This document shows positions 47,435 through 58,600 of a DNA stretch of 64,000 nucleotides, piece after piece. The position numbers and the translations under genes are program-made. A model generated the notes under the pieces. That model saw only the letters and a list, made by a program, of their open reading frames with translations. It was not told the DNA's origin and did not search any database. The first letter of the stretch is position 1; every line of letters begins with the position of its first letter. Source of the stretch: Chytridium lagenaria (lineage: Eukaryota > Chytridiomycota > Chytridiomycetes > Chytridiales > Chytridiaceae); NCBI GenBank assembly GCA_025449115.1, contig JAHLKC010000036.1, positions 186,001 through 250,000 of the forward strand. Direction: 5' to 3'.

Positions 47435-48918
47435 GATCCCGTCTCCAAGAAGGTCCCTGCCGCCTCTCTTCCCGACCCTCGTCGCTCTAATGTAGCCGGC
47501 ACCTCCAGTGGTCGTCACCTCAGCCGAGACTTGTCTCCAATGGATGAGGATGAAGTCGTTCATCCCTCACCAGGGGGTAAACTAGCTCCTCGCATCAACA
47601 AGCTCAAGGCAGGCCTCGAACCTGGCACCTCTGAGCATCCAAAAAGCAAAGGAAAAGAACCCCTCCTCGAGCATGAGTATGACGAGGTCTTCCTCTGCCC
47701 TAAAGCGAATGATCCCTCTTCCTACAAGGAGCTTACTGGTGCTGCTCGCGATCACGCCATCCTCCAACGTCGCGAAGGTTGTCTCAGCCCCCGCACCTTG
47801 GTCACCGTCCGTCCTAAGGCGTCTGCCGCCTCTCGTGATGCCCCACCATCTCCGTACCTTGATGACTCCTCGTCCTCTCGCCACCGATCCTCCAGCAAAC
47901 CCCGCGAGAAAGACCCGGCAGCAATCGATATAACGTTGATGCCGTCCTCTCTCTCGTTGAGCGTTTGAAAAGCTTGGTATGGGGTTACCATCAGCGAGAG
48001 CAAACTCAAAAGCAACTCAACTTACCGTAATGAGAAGCTTATTTCTTCACTGCCCTTGTCGACGATCGTCGTAAACACCTCTACAAAACCATTAGTGGGA
48101 TTAGGGAGCTGCTTGTCGACTGTACCTCTGAGCTTCAATCGCTCCTTGGTACTCGCCAACCCACCATCCGACTGCTTGAGGACGAGGATGCCTACTCTGA
48201 TGCCGCTCTCGTCTCCATCCGTCACGATTGGAACAGCGTTCTTCTAGAAAGTCAGCTTAAAGTGAAAGAGGCTCGTAAGAGGCAATTTACCTTGCAACGA
48301 TCCCTCCTCCTCCTCCACCGCCTCCAGCGTTGATACCAGCAGTGGCCCCAGCTCCTCCTCGTCGCTCTAGCGTTGGGGTTCGCCTCCCTCCCAACCATCC
48401 CCTCATACGTCGAGATGAGGGGTCTGTCATTGATGTCGATGGTGAGTCTCGCACCGACACCACCACCGCATCCGTTGGATCCGTCAGTGATGACGAAGAC
48501 CATCCTGATCCTCGCCAGGTACCTTCCTGTCTCCTCTGTCCGACGCAAGGCTCCTGTTACCAGTCTTCTCGTCCTAGAGCTCACGGGTTAGATGATACTA
48601 GGCACAAGAAGGTGGATGTTGACGGGATTACCCGAAGACTTACTCTTCTCCAGTACCGCCAGCGTCGTTCCGGACCCTCATCCTCGTCCCGTAGGCCTCT
48701 CTCCTTGACCAAGGAACCAATGCCTCTGCAGCTAACGTAAGGGATTCAGTTCAGGTTAATCAAACCTCAACTGAAGCACTTACCAACCCTTCTGCGACTG
48801 ATGTCGCTCATGATGCTCTTGTCCCGGTGGCTCCCATCTCTTCTACGCCACGTGATGGAAGAGAGACTCAGCATTTTGGAACTAAGAGGTTCCACGTCCA
48901 TGTACATTTCTTAAATTA
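47435..48918 (+). pseudogene. Gag/ORF1-like frame, broken
   Basis: The frame opens before 47440 (EDPVSKKVPAASLPDPRR) and continues through a Ser/Pro/Arg-rich region, an Arg-rich helical stretch read in another frame (DDRRKHLYKTISGIRELLVD, LLEDEDAYSDAALVSIRHDW) and a third frame with SVIDVDGESRTDTTT. Breaks lie near 47925, 48020 and 48290. Composition (basic, Ser-rich, helical core) and position after a dispersed repeat suggest a gag or ORF1 product. No polymerase follows; the array gene begins instead. It could also be an unrelated host gene. Confidence 0.4.
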
Positions 48919-49377
48919 GTGGCCACAGAAGCTCAATTGCCCGCCACTAGATGTACTCCGTTGTTTGGCAAGTGTTTATAACGGGACCCTTTGGGTCTGT
49001 CATTGTGGCGTTCTCATATTTGGACATATGGTTCCTACTTAAGAGAAAGATTCATACGAAAAATAGAAAATAATTTTAACAAAGACCATCCTATTAATGC
49101 ATAATCACTAGCTTATCTTTGCAGCTTGCGCGTCACGCCTTCAAACTCCGTAATTGGCACTCCCAAAAATACAATTTCCGCCTAAATTAAGGAAATATAT
49201 CTTCTAAATAAGGAGACTCCAATGGCAACAAGTTCTTCTACCTTAACACCTTTTTTTACTAATAGAATTTTTCACACCATTTGGCAAAGGCTTACACCAG
49301 ATGTTTTGGCAGTGCACGTAAGTTTTTTTTTTTCATAATTTTTTGCTCCTTAGCAGCTTCATACAGCCATTTCAAAT
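48919..49377. other. Spacer before array copy 3
   Basis: No coding signal. It marks the right edge of the mobile-DNA island and should hold the 3' end of array copy 3. Confidence 0.45.
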
Positions 49378-52300
49378 TCACGCTTTTTTAGATTGAGTGC
49401 CAGCGTCCATGGTGTTCTTTCTGCCCACTGCCTGAAACTTGCAACGCGTTGAAAGAACCTCAGGAGGAAGCATATACACAAGCGCGGCAGTTCGGCGAAG
49501 GTCATCTCCAAGAGATCGTAAAAGAGGCGGATGAGAAATAGGTAGATACCGGCAAGCAAAACAATGTAGGTTATTGAAAAAACCTACAAAAAATACAAGA
49601 TTTAATTTGCGCGAAAGATGCCGAGACAACCTACCAGGTTAAAACTCGAAAAACCATGACATAATTTGGCGGATATTTGAAAGATAATAGGATGTTGCCT
49701 GATCATAGGCAGGGTTGAGATACTCCCTATCCAAGAGCCTGAGCTTACCGAGGGATTCATCAATAGAGAAGAGAAAACTCGTCAAATTCCCTCCATTTGT
49801 TCGCGCTACAGTAATATTTTTCAAGGATGTTCGTCGCCTTCTTCCGAAACCAGTCACTAGCAGCGTGTATGCCCCTGGTCATGACGCCATTTTCAAAGTG
49901 GAGCAATCAGCAGGGCTGTCTTCGACACAAGCGTTTTGCAATTCCAGTACAGCTAGGGGGTCGCCGTAACCATATCTCAGAACTCCATCAAGCTCACGTG
50001 CCTTATCTCCAAAGAGAATAGAATCTTCCAAGGCATCGAGTTCTCTCAACATGTTATATACTTCTCCCACAAGATTGCTAGAGCGGAGCGGGACGGAAAG
50101 TTGACTTTCAGGCTGTCCACGCGAGATTGATATGTTTCGAATAAGATCTACGAAAACTTCCCTGACAAAAAATGCTGACCCTCGAAGGAGAATTTCTCGC
50201 TGAGAGGACCAGTACACATCGCTTCCACATTGTCAACTCTTGAAGGTAGTTAAACGAAAGTCCGCCGACAACGAAGAAATGTGCCGCCGTGATACAAAAG
50301 ATCACAAAAGACTTGAGGAAAACCCGATGATGATCATTGGTGGCGCTGGAAAACCATCGCATCAAAGGGTTCTCGATGGATTTCCCAGTGGATTTCGACA
50401 AAAGAGAACCTTTTCTTGTCGATGTTCCTTTCATAATATCCTTCTCGCTCTCTGAAATGGATGCAAAAACCTTTTCTAGTGCGAGCTTATTAAAAAGCTC
50501 GCCCTCTGCCTCAACCTCGTCATTTTCCGACGAAATGACGCGTTCTAAAAACCAAAACATATTAATGATAGAAAATTAACAACGTGATGTAACTTACGCA
50601 AATGAGATTCGTAATGCCCCTCACAACCTCTTTTGGTATATCATAGAACATCCGTAAAAATTTCTCTCTATTATTTTCAATTCTCATGTAAAGAGGTTGA
50701 ACAATACAGAGAAGAACGACCAAGCATGCAATCGGTCCTACACACGAATAGACAAGTAGTTCCATAGGCAAACTACGCCCAATACGATAGGCTATTGCTT
50801 TATCCTCCACAGAGCAAGCATTGACTACTCGAAGAACCTCATAGGGCTAGAGAAATAAAGAAGGACTAGTTACAAAAAAAATCGAGAGAGAAACAATTCA
50901 TTATCTAAAGGCTTACAGCGTTTAAAAAGAACAAAAGCAGTTTCCGATGTAAACTCCCTATCATCAAGCCTAGCTTCCACTAAGAATCGCGCTGACGCCA
51001 AGGTGGAGGAAAGGGCTTCAAGCGGGGCAACGAAACGCGATAACGTTCCATCTGCTTTAAGTAGCCTCACAGAATTGATAGCACAATTTGCGACCACTCC
51101 GGCAGCCGACCTCACATCGAGCGATTCCGTGTCAATTATCGCCCTTACCGTCTGCTCTGACGAAAAACTCGAGGCGGTTGACCAAAACCATCCTGATGTC
51201 CTCATGAGATCCAGGGACCTCACTGAGGTTGCAACTTGCACAAGCTTTTTGGGAAATGTCATTTTTGATACAAAATTTTTGCCAAGCGTCGTATTGGCAC
51301 CGTCATATAGCTTCCGAAACTCGACGCATTCAACAATCGCAATAATCGCAAGAAAGAATAGGCAAGCTAAAAAATGCATAGTTAAGACCTTGTAGACGAC
51401 GATTAGATTTATCGTTCTTAATCGCGATAACTTGTTTCATGTAAGATTTTTGTCGACGCCCGACTATTATGAGACCCCTGACTATGGCGATCCCCATCAT
51501 CATTCTTACTTCTTGAAGCAACGCTCTGAGTGTCAGTCTTTTCGTCCAATGCAAAGCGAGGTCTCTCCCCGGAAGCGTTCCTCGTCCTCTGCATACTGAT
51601 AAGAGAAGCCACGTCTGACATGACGGCGGTCCGCCTCACATTAGAAAGGGCCGAAGTTCGTCCAGCCTCGGAACCATTCACTGAAAACTGGCGTCTAGGC
51701 GCGGTCATATTTGGAGTACCAAAGGGGTTTGTACCGGTGGAAGAAGCCACGTTTTCTTTGCTGTTATGTGCCGAAAAATTCATCGGTAGGTCAATAGAGC
51801 CATTTGAATCAAACTCTTCCCCAATATGCCTCTCTGTATTCGCAACCGAGAGAAGTGGCGCACGGGCGGTTAAACCGCTTCTTCCCTGGTCCTCCATGAA
51901 AGGACATCCTCCAGGGATGGGGCCGTCAACCATAGCATCTTTCCTGATAGTTTCATCCAGCTTCTCCGGTTTGAATTTAATCCTGCAGATGTAACAAGAA
52001 GCTCCGGTGACCTGCACATTGTCTCCGTGAAGAATGACATCGTAATTGATGCCGTCGGACATATGCTGAAGCTTCATACCGGTCTTGCTCAGGAATTGGG
52101 ACGCCGTCTCAGATGTAATAGCAGGTATCCACTCAGTGATGGTTGGTCGCGTTTCAACCTCTTCGTAAGAACTCTCAAAGGGCTTTGCACCAAATAAGTT
52201 GCCTATGTTTCTAGTAAAGTGAAGTATCTCGAGCTTTGTGTTCATGATAAGGAATCCCGAACTTTCACTCTCTGGCTGGGGTTTGATGATGCCGAGAAAT

Positions 52301-55000
52301 GATTGCATACCCTTGGCATCTACCATGTGCTTGACACAAAGCGTGAGAGGAAATAAGTACCCTTGCTTTCCAAGCCCAAGAACTTGACGGGCACGGTCGA
52401 CCACCTACGTAGATGAAGAAAAAGTGAGCTCACGGAGACAAACTAAACAAGGATTTACCTTCGCAAGCCCCGTCTCCAAATATCTTTTTAAAAACATGTC
52501 ATGAGCCTCTGAGAACGGCGATGGAAGAAGCTTGTTTATGTTGTGTTGGATAAGTTCCTGGCGTCTATATCCAAACACTTTGATGGCCATGGCGTTCACG
52601 TTAATAATCTATAAATTGAGAAACAAGGCACAAGTCAGGAATTCGTTTGGTACTAACTTTTAAATTTAGCAAAAACTTACGTGACCAAGATTATGATTCT
52701 CCCCAGAAATTGTTATAACTACATTGTCCTCGGAAAGAAGATCTAAGTTGGCCTTATCCATATTTAAACCAGCCTCCGTATCTCCACTGTCATCCATCAT
52801 CTCATTTTGCTCCTCCTCCAGCTCCTCTGCATGGTCAAGAAGGTCCTGTCCTTGCTTGGTGTCATTCATCACATTTATCAAAAAGTGGCCATAAAGCCGA
52901 TACACATGCGGGGCCTCAGGTGACAGTTTGATAAGGGCCAGATAATGGGTCTGGGCAGAAGAAACGGCAGCAGCGATGGCAGCACCGTGTCCTTGAAGCC
53001 GTCGAAAGGATGGCTGCTTCTTGAGAAGCTCAGCCCAGAAATGAATGACAGCCAGAGTAGCTTTAGGACTCATACTTTCGCGCTTGCTACATCGACATTA
53101 AAAAAACAGAAAGCAACCGTATTAAAAATAAACAACCACTCATCAAAAACAAAAACAGGAAAAGAAAAGAAACGAAGAGAAGAGAAAGAGCAGAACAAGC
53201 GGAAAGTTCGAAGGAAACAAAGCCTACCTGCATGTTCTGCTCAAAGGCAATGAAATCAATCACGTCTCCTCCTGAAAATTTCTCGTTTAGTAGCCTCTGC
53301 CTTCTAAAAATCATAAACGCTTCGTCTATCCTCGGATGCAAAAGCTCCGCCTTTGTGTATGTCGCCAAACACTGAGCTCGATTATTCAAATGAATCAGAT
53401 AAAACGCCCCCGCAAATAGTTAAGCATGCATGACTTTGGCATGTTCTTTGCAGCAATCACATAGATCTCGGCAAGCTCGTCCATCAACTTTATCTCTCTC
53501 TCAGCCGATCCACTAATTTGCTTCTGTCCACCAAAGCTGATTCCAGGCATAATACCTCCCCTACCAGCCTCAATATCACCTTGCACCATCCCCGTGGAGG
53601 TTTCACGGTAGAGTAAGCCGGCATCAATTAACTTGAACCGTATGTAAAGCTCAAGGGTGAAAGGATCGGATATAGTGGCTACTACGGTCTTCTCAATTGA
53701 CCTCCTCCTGATTTCAGTTAGGAACCCAGCCAAAAGAAAGGCGATTGGCGTGAGGGCAATGAAAATGATGCCAATATCCGAGTTAGGGCGAATAACCGTG
53801 AATAGGAACACATGCACGACCAGAAGAAATGAAGCATGAGGGCCGCGCGAAAAATAGCATATCGAAAATTGTAGTATGGGATGTACTAGATAATTACAAA
53901 GTTAGTTGGACAGAGAGTGTGCGAAAACAAAAAAAATATGGGGAACATTACCCAAATGAACCCAAATGCTAAACCGGATGACGTCAAGACACAAACGATG
54001 GTAAATGCCCATATTGCAGTCACACGCTTGTTTGGATCAGTCTTGTCGTTACCGTAGACCTCAAATAACACGGTCAGGACAGTGAGCAGAGTGCGGACTG
54101 CCAAGTGGAGAATTTCCAATCGGGAATGAGGTCTACTCGCGATATCCTTCGCCTTGGCATCAGGCTCAAAGAAGGTTGCCTTGACGCAAAACGCGAGTCT
54201 GAGCAGAAGCACCGTTAATACGTAAAATAAAGTAAAATAAATAAGAAATAAATAAATAATCAAAAGGGCTTTTTCAATGCAGCTTACATAATGAACAAAG
54301 TATGACGAATACTGTCGCTACACTTCTAAGAAGGTTGGCAGAATTCCAACACGACCCCATGTCATGACTCCCATCGCATTCATGACGGCTTGCGTGAAAA
54401 ACCCGAGGAAAGGAATAAAGAGCACCTTGCAAACATCCAAGCGTAAATTCTTAGCAGCTTAAAAGTCCATATAAATCGAAAGCGGTTTTGGAGAAAAGGA
54501 GTAGCCGACCCAGAGAGCGTTAAGCAGAACAAATCCTAAAGACGAGAGGAGTATGTTGAACACGACTGGGTTGTTTTGAATCTGTCGTAATAATTTAGCA
54601 TGGTCGACCTGTAAAAAGTCTTTTACCATCTTCTCCGGAGATATCCACCTGAGAATGATTTGGAGCCATGTTATTTCACTTTGCCACGGTGCGAGGAAAA
54701 GCACAACGGAAACGCTAGATCTGGAGATGATCAATGCAGACTCTGTTGTTCTACATCAGTAAAGCACAGAAAAAAGGCCTCACCTAAGAAGTGCCAAGTT
54801 AGGTTATGATCTGAATTCTTGTTGGTAACCTGTACAAAAACTTATGTAAGACCTGAGTGATCTCGAAACCCGAACCTAAATTCTACATACAAAGAGGACA
54901 CAAAGAGACCATCCTTGACTCGCTTTAAAAAGTCGTCTAACGTAATATCATTGACTTCATCCGCCTCGCCTGAGGTGAGCAACACACCCTTGGAAGACAT
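49378..55000 (-). CDS. TmcB/TmcC-like multi-pass PAS sensor protein, array copy 3 (many indels)
   Basis: It starts MSSKGVLLTSGEADEVND, VNDITLDDFLKRVKDGLF. All regions of the family are present: membrane block, GGDVIDFIAFEQNMQ, PEAPHVYRLYGHFLINVMND, PAS (NAMAIKVFGYRRQELIQHNI, SEAHDMFLKRYLETG, VDRARQVLGLGKQGYLFP), loop modules 1 and 2, and a C-terminus ending GTQSKKA. Compared with copy 4 it has one- or two-base indels near 49463, 49910, 50222, 53068, 53421, 53813, 54300, 54384, 54440 and 54900. The stretch 51960-54705 is nearly identical to 58265-61019, introns included. The indels could mean a young pseudogene, but they match the error pattern seen across the window. Confidence 0.85.
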
Positions 55001-55677
55001 ACTGCCAGCCCGTGAGCTGGGAAATTATGGGAAATGAATGAACAGCAGAGCGATGGGGTAGAAATGTTGACGTGGCCTGCCTCTGTTCTCTGTTGAAAAT
55101 CCATTTCCGGTGATTACCCCACAAGGCGGACGGCAATCGGCTCTAGAAGTTAAATGCCCATGTTAAAACATTTATTATCAATAATATAATATTCATTGAT
55201 AAATTATTTTATTATTTAATTTTTTCCTGTGACCTGGAAATCGGCTTAGGGTTTGTCTCCGATATTTTGATACAGAGAAATTTCAAAGTACTCCCATGAT
55301 TGTGCTGCTTTCAACGAAAACTATAAATACCAGGTCTAAATTTATTATTTAAATAGCATACCAAAATTGTGCGTTGGTGAGATAAACAGAAATTAAACTG
55401 CTTTGAGGTAGGATTTTATGTCGTAATATTTCCCTATACAGGAGCGTCTTCCCAAGGTTTCTTTATTTGGCCCTGCGTTCAGTCAGTTTTTATAGTAATT
55501 TTGATGTTTGATTTGTTTTTAATCTGCTTTAATTCCCTGTCATTATGGTAGGATTGCGTCGCCGCACCTTTTTGAATATGTAATAATCAAAAAATATTTG
55601 GTGAGTGAAAGGCGAAGGAGTGTTTTCTCCAAAGCTGAATCGGTTGATGTATATAAACTAGCATACTGTCTTTAAAA
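55001..55677. other. Intergenic spacer between array copies 4 and 3
   Basis: AT-rich. No frame supported. Expected to contain the promoter of copy 3 and the terminator region of copy 4. Confidence 0.5.
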
Positions 55678-58600
55678 TTACAAATGGGAAAGTTTTTGTT
55701 TTTTATCTGTGCCAGCGTCCGTGTGTCTTTCTGCCCACTGCCTGAACTTGCAACGCGTTGAAAGACCTCTGGGGGAAGCATATACACCAGCGCGGCTGTT
55801 CGCCGAAGATCATCTCCAAGAGAACGCAAAAGGGGGCGGATGAGAAAGGCATATACGCCGACTAGCATAATAATGTAGGTAATGGAAGATGCCTTAGAAA
55901 ATATAGTGTTAAAAATATTCAAATAAAGTCCAGCATATCTCACCAAGTTGAAACTGGAAAACCATGACATAATTTGGCGGATGTTAGAAAGATAGTAGGT
56001 TGTCGCTTTATCATAAGCAGGGTCGAGATAGTCTCTATCCATTGTTCTTAGTGTAGCAATAGACTCATCAATTGAGTAAAGTAATTCAGTCGAATTCCCG
56101 CAGCTCGAGCTAAACTAATATCAGCCAAAACATCCGCGACCTTTTTTTGAAACCAGTGACTGGCCGCATGCAGTCCTCTAAGCATGACCCCATTTTCAAA
56201 GGTGACACAATCTGGAGGGCTGTTTTCGACGCAAGCATTCTGTAGTTCGAGAACAGCCAGAGGATCATTGTACCCATAGCTAAGAACCCCGTCGAGTTCA
56301 AGAGCCTCATTTCCAAAAAGAATAGAGTCTTCCACGGTATCAAGATCCTTTAGCATGCCAAATATATCTTCGGCAAGGTTGGTGGAGCGAAAGGGAACAG
56401 AAAGTTGACTTTCAGGGACTCCTCGCGAGATAGAGATGTTACGGACTATATCAACGAGAAGCTCCCGTACAAAGAACGAGGACTTACGAATCAGAATTTC
56501 TCGTTGGGAAGACCAATATACGTCACTCCCAACATTATCAACCCTCGAGAGGTACTTAAACGATAAACCGCCGATAATGAAGAAGTGAGAAGCCGTAAGG
56601 AAAAAGATCACGAAAGACTTTGAGAAGACCCGATGGTGATCGTTAGTCGCGCTGGCAATCCAACGCATCAAAGAGTTTGCAATAGGTTTCCCATTTGATT
56701 TAGTCATAAGAGAATTTTTCCGTGTCGGATTCCCACGGTCATTCATACCCGTCTCTTTCTCGCCATCATTAATAGACGAGAAAACCTTTTCAAGTGCGAA
56801 CTTGTTGATGAGCTCCCCATCAGTATCCCCGTCTTCATCATCAGTTGCAATGACTCGTTCTACAGATTTGTAAGCATAGTTTTAGAAAAGTAAGACAAAA
56901 AAGTTTAAAGTTAACCCAACTCACGCAGATGTGACTCGTAAATCCCTTTTACCACTTCTTTTGGTATATTATAGAACATGCGTAAGAACTTTTCTCTGTC
57001 GTTTTCAATTCTCATGTAAAGAGGTTGAACAACACCGAGAAGTAAGGCCAAGCATACAATTGGTCCAATACACGACAACGCAAGTAATTTCATCGGCAAG
57101 CTGCGCCCAATTTGAAAGGCGTCTGCTTTGTCCTCCACAGAGCAGGCATTAACTACACGGAGAACCTCATAAGGCTATAGTGATAAAGAAGAATGATTAA
57201 CGTGGGAAAAGGCTACATAAGACACTTACAGTGTTTAAAAGAACATTGGAAGCTTCTGATCTAAACTCCCTGTCATCAAGTGGTGCATCCACTAAAAACC
57301 GCGCGGAAGCTAAAGTTGAAGAGAGCGCTTCAAGCGGAGCAACGAAACGCGAAAACGTTCCATCTGCTTTAAGCAGCCTCACCGAACGAATACTGCAGTA
57401 AGCGACCACTCCAGCTGCCGATCGCACGTCAAGCGACTCCATATTAATTCTACTCCTTGCCACTACTTCTTTTGTATAACTCCTCGCGGACGTCCAGAAC
57501 CATCCTAGTGTTCTGTTTATGTCAAGAGACCTAGAAGATATCGCCACTTGAATTAACTTCTTCGAGATTTCATTCTGATACAAGATCCGGCCGAGAGTTG
57601 TGTTGGAGCTGTCATATAGCTTCCGAAATTCAAAGCACTCAACCAGTGCAACTATCGCTAAAAGAACTAGGCAGGCCAAGAATGAATAATTTAAGCCTTG
57701 CAAACGGCGGTTGGATTTATCATTCTTTATGGCGATGACTTGTTTCATGTAAGACTTTGTGGATGTTGCCCTACTATTATGTGAGCCTTGACTTTTCCGA
57801 TCTACATCGTCGTTCTTGCTTTTGGAACCTAAGCTGCCAGTGTCTAGCCTGTCATTGACCGAAAATCGAGGTTTCTCACTAAAAGGGTTCCTCGCCCAAT
57901 TCGGGCTAACGGCAGAAGTCCCGTCCGACATAATGGCAGTGCGCTTCACATTGGAAAGGGCCGAATTTCGTCCAGCCTCTGATCCATGTATTGAAAACGG
58001 ACGTCTAGACGCGGTTGCGTTTGGGTTCCAAACGGGTTGGTTCCATTGGAAGAAGCCACGTTTTCCTTGCTATCATGTGCTGAAAAATTCATCGGCAGAT
58101 CGACGGAACCATTTGAATCAAACTCTTCCCCGATATGCCTGTCTGCATTGGCAATCGAGATAAGTGGCGCACGAGCGGTTAAACCGCTTCTTCCCTGGTT
58201 CTCCATGAAAGGACATCCTCCAGGAATGGGGCCGTCAACCATGGCATCTTCCCTGATAGTTTCATCCAGCTTCTCCGGCTTAAATTTAATCCTACAAATG
58301 TAACAAGAAGCTCCGGTGACCTGCACATTGTCTCCGTGAAGAATGATATCGTAATTGATGCCGTCGGACATATGCTGAAGCTTCATACCGGTCTTGCTCA
58401 GGAATTGGGACGCCGTCTCAGATGTAATAGCAGGTATCCACTCAGTGATGGTTGGTCGCGTTTCAACCTCTTCGTAAGAACTCTCAAAGGGCTTTGCACC
58501 AAATAAGTTGCCTATGTTTCTAGTAAAGTGAAGTATCTCGAGCTTTGTGTTCATGATAAGGAATCCCGAACTTTCACTCTCTGGCTGGGGTTTGATGATG

